Origin: Planomonospora sp. ID67723
GTDB taxonomy: Bacteria > Actinomycetota > Actinomycetes > Streptosporangiales > Streptosporangiaceae
Length of the DNA: 64,000 nt
Assembly (NCBI RefSeq): GCF_015711605.1
Contig: NZ_JABTEZ010000002.1
Span: forward strand, 372,001 to 436,000
Reading direction: 5' to 3'
In this document: positions 46,763 to 55,219 of the stretch, piece by piece
Layout of the letters: every line of letters begins with the position of its first letter
Numbering within the stretch: position 1 is the first letter of the stretch
The notes under the pieces: model-generated
The model's input: the letters and a program-made list of their open reading frames with translations, nothing else
Told to the model about the DNA's origin: nothing
The model's database searches: none
Program-made: the position numbers and the translations under genes

Positions 46763-47629
46763 TCAGCCGGCAGGGGTGATCTCGACGGTCCAGCCCTCCG
46801 ATTCGTCCGGTCGCTTGGTGGGCTCCGGCTTGGGCGTGGACTTCGGCTTGCACAGGATCGTGCAGCGGGGAGCGGCCCCGGTGCGTGCCATGGCGGCGCG
46901 CACCTCGTCCGCGGGCGACAGGGTGCGGTTGCCGTTGAGCCAGGCGTTCAGGTAGTCCCACGGCCCGACCATGCCGCGCCGTACCCACCAGAGGGAGGGT
47001 TCGGTCTTCCAGGAGATCGCGAAGTAGAGATTGCTGGCGGTGTCGCGGGCGTTGCCCGAGTTGCCGACCCGGCCGAGCGTCTGGCCGGCGCCGACGCGCA
47101 CGCCCGGCCTGATCCCGGGAGTGACGGAGTCGAGGTGGCCGCCGAGGTAGCGCACGCCGTCGTCCCCGATGACGGTGACGAACCGGCCCTCGCGGTCCGG
47201 CCCCCGGTCGGTGGAGGGCTTCCACCGGTTGCGGGTGTTGACCTCGTGGACCACGCCGTCCACCGGCGAGACGAACGAGCATCCCTTGCCCGTCCAGATC
47301 GTGGTCTTGGGCAGCACCAGCAGCCTGCTCTGGTAGGAGACCGGGCAGCCCTGCACGGGGAAGGCGTAGGTGAACTTGGAGACCCGGGGCGGCGGCACCG
47401 GCACCGGGGCGTCGCCCTTGGGGATCTCCACCGTCGGCTGGGGGGTGGGCGTCGGGGCCGGGATCGTCGCGGTCACCGGTCCCTGCGCAGATACCGCCTC
47501 GGTCGTGGGCGCCGTCGTGCTGATGCCGGCGACCCCGCCGGGTGACGTGCACGCCCCCGTGGCGAGGAGGACGCCGGTGACGGCGGCCAACCTGGCTTTA
47601 TGCCCCGATCGCATGATGTCCACCCACAT
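46763..47629 (-). CDS. secreted M23-family metallopeptidase, probable lipoprotein
   Basis: 288 residues from the ATG at 47629 (an ATG at 47614 is also possible). N-terminal basic segment, hydrophobic core (LAAVTGVLLATGAC) with a Cys that may be a lipobox, Pro/Thr-rich linker, then an M23/LytM beta domain: CSFVSPVDGVVHEVNTRNRWK, GRFVTVIGDDGVRYLGGHLDS and GQTLGRVGNSGNARDTASNLYF. The canonical H-x-x-x-D and H-x-H metal ligands are only partly present: YLGGHLDS keeps one His, the NLYF position lacks the expected HLHF His residues, and GNSGNARDTASNLYF replaces G.SGxSTGPHLHFEI. It may be an inactive regulator of cell wall hydrolysis. A C-rich tail (CTILCKPK) follows. Confidence 0.75.
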   Translation of the reverse strand: MWVDIMRSGHKARLAAVTGVLLATGACTSPGGVAGISTTAPTTEAVSAQGPVTATIPAPTPTPQPTVEIPKGDAPVPVPPPRVSKFTYAFPVQGCPVSYQSRLLVLPKTTIWTGKGCSFVSPVDGVVHEVNTRNRWKPSTDRGPDREGRFVTVIGDDGVRYLGGHLDSVTPGIRPGVRVGAGQTLGRVGNSGNARDTASNLYFAISWKTEPSLWWVRRGMVGPWDYLNAWLNGNRTLSPADEVRAAMARTGAAPRCTILCKPKSTPKPEPTKRPDESEGWTVEITPAG

Positions 47630-47647
47630 AAGGTATCGATAATCCGC

Positions 47648-47663
47648 CGTTACCTTTGTAACG
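47648..47663. promoter_or_regulatory. 16-bp perfect inverted repeat upstream of the M23 gene
   Basis: CGTTAC-CTTT-GTAACG, 19-34 bp before the M23 ATG. It is a likely operator for the M23 gene; the rest of the 242-bp gap to dnaG is very GC-rich and shows no gene. Confidence 0.5.
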
Positions 47664-47859
47664 AAACCCATCATCGTTCACGACCGGTTCGGCGAATCCG
47701 GTGGTTCGACCGGGCAGCCCCGCCGCCGGACGGCCCGGGGCGGCGGCCGCGGGGGAGACCGGGCCGCGGGGACGGCGGATGGCCGGGAGGGCCGCACCGG
47801 CGACCGGCCGGGCGCCCGGAGGCCGAGCCGCCCGGCGCCTGGTTGTCGGGGAGCCGGAC

Positions 47860-47865
47860 TAGACT
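47860..47865 (+). promoter_or_regulatory. -10 element of a leaderless dnaG transcript
   Basis: TAGACT with the dnaG GTG starting exactly 7 nt after its last base, so position +1 is the start codon. No good -35 at standard spacing, common for such promoters in actinobacteria. Confidence 0.5.
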
Positions 47866-47871
47866 CACGGC

Positions 47872-49719
47872 GTGGCAGGCCGGATCAGTGATGAGGACAT
47901 CGCGCTCGTGCGGGAGCGCTCGCCGATCGCCGACATCGTGGGTGAGCACATCCAGCTCCGCAACGCCGGCGGCGGCAACCTGAAGGGGCTGTGCCCCTTC
48001 CACGAGGAGAAGAGCCCGTCCTTCAACGTCACCCCGGCCCGGGGCTACTGGTACTGCTTCGGCTGCACCGAGGGCGGTGACGTCATCACCTTCGTGCGCC
48101 GGCTGGAGCACCTGTCGTTCGGTGAGGCCGTGGAGCGGCTGGCCAACCGGGCCGGGATCCAGCTCCGCTACGAGCAGGGCGGTTATGTCCCCGGGCGCGA
48201 GCAGGGCGAGCGGAGCAGGCTGATCGAGGCGCACCGCGCCGCCGCGGAGTTCTACGCCGCGAAGCTGGCCGTCCCGGAGGCCGCGCCCGGGCGGAAGTTC
48301 CTGTCGGAGCGCGGGTTCGAGCGGGTCGACGCCGAGCGCTTCGGGGTGGGTTACGCGCCGGCCGAGTGGGAGGCGCTCACCCGGCACCTCATGGCCCGGG
48401 GGTTCACCGCCGCGGAGCTGGTCAAGGGAGGGCTGGCCAAGGAGGGCCGCAGGGGGCCGATCGACCGGTTCCGGGGGCGGCTGGTCTGGCCGATCCGCGA
48501 CATCACCGGTGACGTGATCGGGTTCGGCGCGCGGAAGCTGAACGACGCCGAGGACGGCCCGAAATACCTGAACACCCCCGACAGCCCGCTCTACAAGAAG
48601 AGCGAGGTCCTGTACGGCGTCGACCTGGCCAAGAGAGAGATCTCCAAGCGTTCCCAGGCCGTGATCGTCGAGGGCTACACCGACGTGATGGCCTGCCACC
48701 TGGCGGGCGTGCCCACGGCGGTGGCCACCTGCGGCACGGCCTTCGGCGCCGAGCACATCAAAGTGCTGCGCAGGCTGCTGCTGGACCAGGCCGGCTCCCA
48801 GGGAGAGGTGGTCTTCACCTTCGACGGTGACGCGGCCGGGCAGAAGGCGGCGCTGCGCGCCTTCGCCGACGAGCAGAAGTTCGTCACCCAGACCTATGTG
48901 GCGGTGCAGCCCGCCGGCCTCGACCCGTGCGACCTTCGGGTCAGGCACGGCGACGCGGCCGTGCAGAACCTGATCGCGAGCAGGGAGCCGCTGTTCGCGT
49001 TCGCGATCCGCAGCGTGATCTCCCGCTACGACGTGAGCACCAACGAGGGCCGGCTCTCCGCGCTGGACGCCGCGGCGCCGATCGTGGCCGGGATCAAGGA
49101 CCGGGCGCTGCGCCAGCTGTACGGAGTGGACCTGGACCGCTGGCTCGGCTTCAACAACGAGCGGTTCGTCATGGAGCGGATCGCGGAGATCTCCGCCGCC
49201 GCCCAGCCGCGGCAGGGCAGGCCCGCCCCCCGGCGGGTCGCCGAGCTCACCGACCCCGGGGTGCGGACCGAGGCCGAGGTGCTGAAGCTGGCCGTGCAGC
49301 GACCGGCGCTGCTCGCGCCCCGGTTCGACGCGATCGGCCCGGAGGCGTTCACGCTTCCCGAGCACATCGCGCTCTACAAGCTGGTCGCGGACGCCGGAGG
49401 CGTGAACGCGGCGGGCGAGGGCGGCCGTGCCTGGGTGGACCGCCTGCTCGCCGTCTCCGGCGAAGGGCTGCGCGGGATGGTCACCAGGTTCGCGGTGGAG
49501 GAGCTGAGGGTGGATGCCGCGACCGAGGAACGGTACGCCGCCGACCTGCTCGCAGCCCTGGAGACGATCTCGGTGTCCCGGGCCATCGACCAGATGCGGT
49601 CGAGGCTGGAGCGGACCGATCTGGCGGGCGGGCCCGAGGAGTACCGCCGCCTGTTCGCGGAGCTGAACGCGCTCGAACGGCGCCGGCGCGTGCTGAAGGA
49701 ACGCGCCGCAGGAAGCTGA
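47872..49719 (+). CDS. dnaG: DNA primase
   Basis: 615 residues. N-terminal CHC2 zinc finger LCPFHEEKSPSFNV...YYCFGC-type ligands (CPFH, YWYCFGC), RNA-polymerase core with TOPRIM motifs VIVEGYTDVMACHLAG and VVFTFDGDAAGQKAALRAF (metal-binding Glu and DxD), and a C-terminal helicase-interacting helical domain. It makes RNA primers for chromosome replication. Start GTG sits on a leaderless-type promoter. Followed 110 bp later by a primary-type sigma gene, echoing the dnaG-rpoD pairing of the macromolecular synthesis operon. Confidence 0.97.
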   Translation: MAGRISDEDIALVRERSPIADIVGEHIQLRNAGGGNLKGLCPFHEEKSPSFNVTPARGYWYCFGCTEGGDVITFVRRLEHLSFGEAVERLANRAGIQLRYEQGGYVPGREQGERSRLIEAHRAAAEFYAAKLAVPEAAPGRKFLSERGFERVDAERFGVGYAPAEWEALTRHLMARGFTAAELVKGGLAKEGRRGPIDRFRGRLVWPIRDITGDVIGFGARKLNDAEDGPKYLNTPDSPLYKKSEVLYGVDLAKREISKRSQAVIVEGYTDVMACHLAGVPTAVATCGTAFGAEHIKVLRRLLLDQAGSQGEVVFTFDGDAAGQKAALRAFADEQKFVTQTYVAVQPAGLDPCDLRVRHGDAAVQNLIASREPLFAFAIRSVISRYDVSTNEGRLSALDAAAPIVAGIKDRALRQLYGVDLDRWLGFNNERFVMERIAEISAAAQPRQGRPAPRRVAELTDPGVRTEAEVLKLAVQRPALLAPRFDAIGPEAFTLPEHIALYKLVADAGGVNAAGEGGRAWVDRLLAVSGEGLRGMVTRFAVEELRVDAATEERYAADLLAALETISVSRAIDQMRSRLERTDLAGGPEEYRRLFAELNALERRRRVLKERAAGS

Positions 49720-49778
49720 GCACGTAATCGGTTTTGATTTCCTGAATCACATTCGGCCAAACCCTAATAAGGTCTCGA

Positions 49779-49794
49779 TCCGATAATGATCGGA
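49779..49794. promoter_or_regulatory. inverted repeat and possible promoter of the sigma gene
   Basis: TCCGAT-AATG-ATCGGA, perfect 6-bp arms, with GATAAT (49782-49787) inside it that could be a -10 hexamer 42 bp before the coding start; the flanking 100 bp is AT-rich for this genome. No convincing -35 was placed. Confidence 0.4.
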
Positions 49795-49829
49795 GCCTTA
49801 CCTTCAGTGACAAAAATAGGTCTGCCCTT

Positions 49830-51008
49830 TTGGGTGACGAATACAGCAGACTGTGTCCCGTGGGTACATCGGTGCTGCCAAGTGGGCCGCCTGCGGTAGA
49901 CCAGGTGGCCGACCTCGTCGCGAAGGGAAGAGAGCGCGGAAGCGTCACCGTCGATGACGTGGCCGCCGCTCTCGACAAGTCCGAGCTGCCGTCCGACGCG
50001 CTGGAGCGTGTCGTCCGCATGCTCGCCGAGAACGGAGTGGAGGTCCTCGAGCCCCAGGGCGACGAGGAGACCGCCAAATCCGATGAGGAGGATGCCGGGA
50101 AACGGGCGCCGACCAGTGACCTGGTCCGCATCTACCTGCGGGAGATCGGCAGGGTACCCCTGCTCACGGCCGAGGAGGAGGTGGAGCTCGCCAAGTCCAT
50201 CGAGGCGGGACTGTTCGCCGAGGACAAGCTGACCAGCGTGGTCTCGCGACTGGCCTTCCCTGAGTTCAAGGAGCTCGTCTGGCAGGGGACCCGGGCCAAG
50301 CAGCGGCTGATCGAGGCCAACCTCCGGCTGGTCGTCTCGATCGCCAAACGTTATGTGGGGCGCGGCATGCTGTTCCTGGATCTGATCCAGGAGGGCAACC
50401 TCGGCCTCATCCGGGCGGTCGAGAAATTCGATTACACCAAGGGTTACAAGTTCTCCACTTATGCCACGTGGTGGATTCGCCAGGCGATCACCCGTGCCAT
50501 CGCCGACCAGGCGCGCACCATTCGCATTCCGGTGCACATGGTGGAGACGATCAACAAACTCGTCCGGGTCCAGCGCCAGCTCCACCAGGATCTCGGCCGC
50601 GAGCCGGCGCCCGAGGAGATCGCACTGGAGATGGACCTCCCGATCGACCGGGTGATCGAGATCCAGCGCATCGCGCAGGAGCCGGTCTCGCTGCAGTCGC
50701 CGATCGGCGAGGAGGACTCCGACCTCGGTGACTTCATCGAGGACGCCGACGCGGTCGTGCCGATGGAGGCCGCGGCCTTCATCATGCTGCAGGACCAGCT
50801 CGACGAGATCCTCGCGACGCTGTCGGAGCGGGAGCAGCGCATCATCCAGCTGCGCTTCGGCCTGGCCGACGGCCATCCCCGCACGCTGGAGGAGGTCGGC
50901 CGGGAGTTCGGCGTGACGCGCGAGCGCATCCGCCAGATCGAGTCCAAGACGCTGGCGAAGCTGCGTCACCCGACTCGGGCGCAGATGCTCCGCGACTACC
51001 TCGACTGA
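49830..51008 (+). CDS. RNA polymerase sigma factor, RpoD/primary-like family
   Basis: 392 residues. A short region-1.1-like N-terminus ([26 protein letters not shown]) is followed by region 1.2 ([26 protein letters not shown]), region 2 with [38 protein letters not shown] and [19 protein letters not shown], region 3 ([15 protein letters not shown]) and region 4 with [23 protein letters not shown]. It is the full set of a housekeeping-type sigma-70. The start is not certain: TTG at 49830 has a weak AGG, GTG at 49860 has none. It may be the principal sigma factor or an Hrd-type paralogue; position after dnaG favours the principal one. Confidence 0.95.
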   Translation: MGDEYSRLCPVGTSVLPSGPPAVDQVADLVAKGRERGSVTVDDVAAALDKSELPSDALERVVRMLAENGVEVLEPQGDEETAKSDEEDAGKRAPTSDLVRIYLREIGRVPLLTAEEEVELAKSIEAGLFAEDKLTSVVSRLAFPEFKELVWQGTRAKQRLIEANLRLVVSIAKRYVGRGMLFLDLIQEGNLGLIRAVEKFDYTKGYKFSTYATWWIRQAITRAIADQARTIRIPVHMVETINKLVRVQRQLHQDLGREPAPEEIALEMDLPIDRVIEIQRIAQEPVSLQSPIGEEDSDLGDFIEDADAVVPMEAAAFIMLQDQLDEILATLSEREQRIIQLRFGLADGHPRTLEEVGREFGVTRERIRQIESKTLAKLRHPTRAQMLRDYLD

Positions 51009-51009
51009 G

Positions 51010-51084
51010 ACGGGGCCCCGACCGCTGGGCCGGGGCCCCGACCACGCCGGTGGCCCGGGAACTCTTCCCGGGCCACCGGCTTCG
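51010..51084 (+). terminator. double repeat and hairpin terminator of the sigma gene
   Basis: CGGGGCCCCGACC occurs twice (51011-51023 and 51031-51043), each copy containing a palindrome. It is followed by a perfect 16-bp stem, GCCGGTGGCCCGGGAA (51046-51061) with 51065-51080, loop CTC, then TTCG. The latter is a strong terminator. Confidence 0.85.
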
Positions 51085-51229
51085 ACGTGCGAGGAGCGGC
51101 TGTCCCGTCTCACCGGAACGATCGGGAAGCACGGCGACGGTCTCCCCTGCCCGCGGCGTGCCCGTCCCGGCGGTCGCGGAGCGGGCACCGTCCTCCGGCC
51201 GGCCCCGCCGAGATCGCGAGACGCCGAGG

Positions 51230-51850
51230 TCAGCGGCTGTAGGCGGCGGCGAGCTGCCCGACAAGGGCGGCGAACGGCATGTCGAGATCGGCGTACAGGT
51301 CTCCCGCGGCCGGATGCGCGTTGTCGGCGAGCATCTCGACGGCGAGCGTGGCGTAGTCGCTCACGATCACACCTGCCTGCTGCAGCCGGAGGAGCCCGGT
51401 CTCCCGCTTGGTCGCGGAGAAGGTGCCGGAGGCGTCGACGGCGACGTAGGCGGTGTAGCCCGCCGCGGTGGCGGCGATCGCGGGGAACGCCGCGCAGACC
51501 TCCAGCGAGACTCCGGCGATGAGGATCCTGCCGCGCCCGGTCGCCTCGACGGCGTTCCGGACCCGGTCGTCATGCCACGCGTTCACCGTGCTGCGGTCGA
51601 TCACCTGGAGCCCTTCCGGCAGGACGGCCCGAAGCTGGGGAATGAGAGGTCCCCACATGCTGTCCGCAGCGGTGGTGGTGACCACGATGGGGAGGCCAAG
51701 GCGCGTCGCCGCCTTGGCCAGGCAGGTGACGTTGTGCGTGAGCTCGCCCACGGTGATGTCACGCACGCCGGTGAACAGCCCGATCTGGTGGTCCACCAGC
51801 AGGAGGGTGGCGTTGTCCGCGGTGAGGGCGTCGTGGAACCGGTTCTGCAT
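51230..51850 (-). CDS. isochorismatase-fold cysteine hydrolase (YcaC-like)
   Basis: 206 residues. Catalytic triad of the family: Asp in TLLLVDHQIGLFTG, Lys-equivalent/substrate region IDRSTVNAWHDDRVRNAV, and nucleophilic Cys in LIAGVSLEVCAAFPAIAA. The VDHQIGLFTGVRD start and AAFPAIAATAAGY segment match the YcaC group of amide/imide hydrolases of unknown substrate. ATG has GGAG six bases upstream. Same direction as the MFS gene upstream but separated by a 10-bp tandem repeat, so they may form one unit. Confidence 0.85.
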   Translation of the reverse strand: MQNRFHDALTADNATLLLVDHQIGLFTGVRDITVGELTHNVTCLAKAATRLGLPIVVTTTAADSMWGPLIPQLRAVLPEGLQVIDRSTVNAWHDDRVRNAVEATGRGRILIAGVSLEVCAAFPAIAATAAGYTAYVAVDASGTFSATKRETGLLRLQQAGVIVSDYATLAVEMLADNAHPAAGDLYADLDMPFAALVGQLAAAYSR

Positions 51851-51860
51851 CGTCTTCTCC

Positions 51861-51887
51861 GTTTGATTCCGTTTGATTCCGTTGATT
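51861..51887. repeat. short tandem repeat between MFS and hydrolase genes
   Basis: GTTTGATTCC occurs twice in direct tandem (51861-51870, 51871-51880) and then partially (GTTGATTTC, 51881-51889). A slipped-strand tract, too short for a regulatory assignment; the copy number could differ among strains. Confidence 0.6.
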
Positions 51888-53099
51888 TCAGGTGAGGTTC
51901 GCTGCCGCGGTGCGCCGGCGGACCGGGCCTCCGGTGAGCAGCGCGCCCAGGGCCGAGGCGGCGCCGATGAGCCCGACGCCGGTCCACAGCGCCTCCGGTC
52001 CCGACGGGAGCAACGCGGTGCCGATCACCGGTGCGAGGACCGCGCCGGCCGACCAGCTCATACCGGAGACGCCGGCGTAGGTCCCCTGCAGTTCCCGGGG
52101 CGCCAGCGCTGCCACGACCGTGGGGACGGCTCCCGCGATGACGATCTCCCCCGCGGTCCAGACCGCCACCGTGAGCACGAGCCCGCGCACGTCGTGCACC
52201 AACGCGGTGAGCGCGAACCCCGCCGCCACGACGGCGGTCCCGGCCGCGAGCACACGGCTGGGGTCCCGCCGCGCCGCCCACTTCCCGGCCAGCGGCTGGA
52301 CGGCGATGATCAGGACGCCGTTGAGCGCCATGGCCAGGCCGAAGTGCGTACGGCCGACGCCCTGCTCGGCCATGGCCAGCGGGAGCGTGGTGAACGCCTG
52401 GGCGTACAGCGCGCCGTACGCCGCGGTGACGGCGCAGACAGCGAGCATCGGCCGGTCCCGCAGCACCGCCCGGAGCCCCGTCCCGGCGGCAGGACCGCCG
52501 GCCGGGCGGGATTCGGGCACCGTGCGCCACACCACGGCGGCGAAGGCCACCGCGACGGCCGCGTTCACGCCGAACATCGCACGGGCGCCGTGTTCGGCGA
52601 ACCAGCCGCCGGCGACCATCGCGACCGAATAACCGAGGTTCACCCCCCAGAAGAGCAGCCCGTAGGCTCTCGGCCGCAGCGCGGGCGGGACGAGGTCGGC
52701 GACCATGGCCTGCGAGGCCGGCCGGTAGGACTCGATGGTGAGCCCGAGCAGGAACGCGGTCGCCGTCACGGCGAAGAGCCCGCTCGCGGCGCCGAGGACG
52801 ACCAGCGCGGCGGAGGCGGCGAGCATGCCGCCGATGAGAGTCGTCCGGCGGCCGAACCGGTCGGCCAGCCACCCGGCGAGCACGTGGGAGAGCAACGACC
52901 CGACGCCGAAGGCCGTCATGACCACGCCGGCTCCCGGCAGGGTGAAACCCTGGACGTGAACCAGATACACCGACAGGAACGGCTGCACGACCGCACCGGT
53001 GCGGTTGATGACCGTACCGAGCCAGAGCATCCAGAACGGGCGCGGCAACGACAGCGGGCCGGCGGGTGCCGCGGAGGTGAGGACTGCCATGCCGATCAT
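51888..53099 (-). CDS. MFS transporter
   Basis: 403 residues, 12 predicted helices. MFS signatures: ADRFGRRTTLIGG in the loop between helices 2 and 3 (G-x-x-x-D-R-x-G-R-R), and internal symmetric repeat in the second half (NGVLIIAVQPLAGKWAARRD). Probably a drug or metabolite exporter of the DHA type. An alternative ATG lies at 53090. Divergent from the DUF5937-ArsR regulator, 38 bp apart, which likely represses it. Substrate unknown. Confidence 0.88.
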   Translation of the reverse strand: MIGMAVLTSAAPAGPLSLPRPFWMLWLGTVINRTGAVVQPFLSVYLVHVQGFTLPGAGVVMTAFGVGSLLSHVLAGWLADRFGRRTTLIGGMLAASAALVVLGAASGLFAVTATAFLLGLTIESYRPASQAMVADLVPPALRPRAYGLLFWGVNLGYSVAMVAGGWFAEHGARAMFGVNAAVAVAFAAVVWRTVPESRPAGGPAAGTGLRAVLRDRPMLAVCAVTAAYGALYAQAFTTLPLAMAEQGVGRTHFGLAMALNGVLIIAVQPLAGKWAARRDPSRVLAAGTAVVAAGFALTALVHDVRGLVLTVAVWTAGEIVIAGAVPTVVAALAPRELQGTYAGVSGMSWSAGAVLAPVIGTALLPSGPEALWTGVGLIGAASALGALLTGGPVRRRTAAANLT

Positions 53100-53101
53100 G
53101 G

Positions 53102-53130
53102 TTGACCGGCGGCTCCCGACCCGCGAATGT
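53102..53130 (+). promoter_or_regulatory. promoter of the DUF5937 regulator
   Basis: TTGACC (53102-53107), 17-nt spacer, GAATGT (53125-53130); +1 would be at 53137, one base before the GTG at 53138, so the regulator mRNA would be leaderless. The divergent MFS start lies only 38 bp away, so both promoters interlace. Confidence 0.65.
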
Positions 53131-53137
53131 TTAATCT

Positions 53138-54115
53138 GTGGCTGAATCCTCGTTCGCCGAGTTCGACTTCACCTCTGACGACCTCGCCCGGCTGAGGTTC
53201 GCCTTCTCCCCGGCGGCCGAGGCGGTCGCGAGCCTGCGCCTGCTGCAGGATCCCGGCAGGCACACGCTGCACCTGCCGTGGATCCGAGCCGTGCGCCCAC
53301 GGCTCGCCGGGTTGGACCTGAGGCTGCTGTTCGCCCTCGTCCCGCTCGGTCCGTACTTCGTCGACTTCCTGACGCCTCCGCCGACCACCCCGCTGCCGGA
53401 CATCGCCGCCGAGCTGGACCTCGTCGCCGCGGCCGACCCGGACGAGGCCGCCTCCGAGGCGGCCAGGGTCCCCGGCGCCGGCACTCCGGTCGTGCGGGAC
53501 TTCCTCGCCGATCCGGCCGCCGGTGTCGCCCGCGCCGCGGCCGAGCTGCGCCTGTACTGGGACACGGCGATGGAGCGGTTCTGGCCGCAGATCCGAGGGC
53601 TGTTCGAGTCGGAGGTGCTGCGCCGATCCCGGCAGCTGGCCCGTGACGGCGCCGGTGCGATGTTCAACGACCTGCACCCGAACATCACCTGGAGCGAAGG
53701 CCGCCTGCGCGTGCGGACCCGCGCCTGGCGGCGCAGCGGACCGCTGGGCGGCGACGGCCTGATCCTGATCCCGAGCGTCTTCCACTGGCCGGACACGGGC
53801 GTGATGGCGGAGCCGTACCAGCCGAACCTGGTCTACCCCGCGCCCGGCGTCGGCACGGTCTGGTCGCACGGGGCCGTCCCCACCGCCGACGCGCTCAACG
53901 CCCTCATCGGGCGGACCCGCGCCCGGATCCTCGTCGCTCTCGCCGACGCGGCCACGACGAGCATCCTCGCGCGGCGGCTGTCCATGGCCCCCGGCGCGGT
54001 CAGCCAGCACCTGAGGGTGCTGTGCGAGAGCGGCCTGGTCACCCGGCGTCGCAGCGGCCGTGAGGTGTTCTACGAGCGTTCCGGGCTGGGTGACACGTTG
54101 TGCGCGGCATCGTGA
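53138..54115 (+). CDS. ArsR-type regulator with N-terminal DUF5937 domain
   Basis: 325 residues. N-terminal DUF5937-like helical region (FDFTSDDLARLRFAFSPAAEAV, SLRLLQDPGRH, HLPWIRAVRPRL) then a C-terminal ArsR winged helix: RTRARILVALADAATTSILARRLSMAPGAVSQHLRVLCESGLV, wing [14 protein letters not shown]. No metal ligands typical of ArsR are seen, so the DUF5937 part probably binds an organic ligand. Divergent to the MFS gene, the common pairing for this family. Confidence 0.88.
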   Translation: MAESSFAEFDFTSDDLARLRFAFSPAAEAVASLRLLQDPGRHTLHLPWIRAVRPRLAGLDLRLLFALVPLGPYFVDFLTPPPTTPLPDIAAELDLVAAADPDEAASEAARVPGAGTPVVRDFLADPAAGVARAAAELRLYWDTAMERFWPQIRGLFESEVLRRSRQLARDGAGAMFNDLHPNITWSEGRLRVRTRAWRRSGPLGGDGLILIPSVFHWPDTGVMAEPYQPNLVYPAPGVGTVWSHGAVPTADALNALIGRTRARILVALADAATTSILARRLSMAPGAVSQHLRVLCESGLVTRRRSGREVFYERSGLGDTLCAAS

Positions 54116-54183
54116 GGCGTCGTGAGGCGTCGGCGGGAGGCGGCTCCACCGGAGACGGGGCCGGTGCGGCGGTCAGGGGGCCG

Positions 54184-55116
54184 TCACGGGGTCAGGGGGC
54201 GGAGGCGGAGCCCGAGGCGGGCGGTGACGGCCGGGTCGTGGATCTCCCAGCTGCCGTCCAGCGGAGTGACCGTGACGTGGCCGGCGTTCAGGAGGTTGTG
54301 GTCGGAGCCGGGGACCGGATCGGGGCCGGTGCTCAGGACGGGGAGGATGCGGTAGCAGTCGGGGCAGGCGTCGGGGGCGGGGGCGTACGCCGCGGAGACG
54401 AACGACGAGGTGCCCAGCCGGGCGAGGGAGACCTTGCCGACGGGCTTGAGCGGGTAGTTCACGTTCAGGGCGGTGCGCGGCGGCAGCAGCTCGCCGCCGC
54501 GGGCGGTCGCCCGCAGCCGGTCGACCATCCGCACCGCGAACGCGATCGACTGCTTCAGGCTGGGGAACGAGGGCGGGTCGGTGGTGACGTCCACCGCGGT
54601 GCTGAAGGCGATCGCCGGCACGCCCTTCTCGATCGCGGTGATCGCGGCGCCGACCGTGCCGGAGTGGTTGGTCACGGCCGCGATGTTCTGGCCCGCGTTG
54701 GGGCCGGAGACCACCAGGTCGGGTGGGGCCTCGCCGTACACCCTCTGGAGGGCGAAGGAGACCGCGTCACTCGGGCTGCCCGCCACCGACCAGACGCCGG
54801 GTGACTCCTGCCTGGCCCTGACGGTCGTGCCGAACCTGGCGTTGACGGCGGTCCCGGTACCGCTGGAGTCGGTGGCGGGGGCCACGACGGTCACGTCGTG
54901 CCCGGCCGCGATCAGGGCCTGGCGCAGCCCGTGAAGGAACGGGAAGGCGTAGCCGTCGTCGTTGGTGAGCAGGATGCGCAGGGCCCCGTCGTGGGAGCGG
55001 CCGGCGGCCGGCGGGGCGGGGGACGGGCTCTGGGCTGCGGCGGGTACGGCGGAGCCGAGCGAGCCGGTGAGGGCGAGGGTGATGAGGACGCGAGCGAAGT
55101 TGCGTAGCGTGGCCAC
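54184..55116 (-). CDS. secreted SurE-like 5'/3'-nucleotidase
   Basis: 310 residues. Sec signal peptide (LITLALTGSLGSAVPAAAQ) and Pro-rich linker, then a SurE domain: LRILLTNDDGYAFPFL (metal-binding NDDG), PATDSSGTGTAV, VSGPNAGQNIAAVTNHSGTV (metal-ligand Asn), and AFSTAV. SurE normally is cytoplasmic and hydrolyses nucleoside monophosphates and polyphosphate; here the export signal suggests scavenging of nucleotides outside. GTG start has AAGGAGG. Divergent from the TetR at 55220. Confidence 0.9.
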   Translation of the reverse strand: MATLRNFARVLITLALTGSLGSAVPAAAQSPSPAPPAAGRSHDGALRILLTNDDGYAFPFLHGLRQALIAAGHDVTVVAPATDSSGTGTAVNARFGTTVRARQESPGVWSVAGSPSDAVSFALQRVYGEAPPDLVVSGPNAGQNIAAVTNHSGTVGAAITAIEKGVPAIAFSTAVDVTTDPPSFPSLKQSIAFAVRMVDRLRATARGGELLPPRTALNVNYPLKPVGKVSLARLGTSSFVSAAYAPAPDACPDCYRILPVLSTGPDPVPGSDHNLLNAGHVTVTPLDGSWEIHDPAVTARLGLRLRPLTP

Positions 55117-55181
55117 GCTGGGCCTCCTTGGAGATCGCCGGGGCGGTCCCGTGCCGTCGCGCCTGCGGCACGGAAATTTTT

Positions 55182-55203
55182 CGTTACGTTACAGAACGGA
55201 ACG
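55182..55203. promoter_or_regulatory. operator-like repeat between surE and tetR
   Basis: CGTTACGTT-ACAG-AACGGAACG, 9-bp arms with one mismatch. It lies 16 bp before the TetR start, a probable autoregulatory operator that could also act on the divergent SurE gene. Confidence 0.6.
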
Positions 55204-55219
55204 CATCTATGAAGGCAGT

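Noticed and set aside
47630-47871. c-di-AMP (ydaO-type) riboswitch before the M23 gene
   Set aside because: Such switches precede some actinobacterial cell-wall hydrolase genes, but the upstream DNA here has only a short inverted repeat close to the start.
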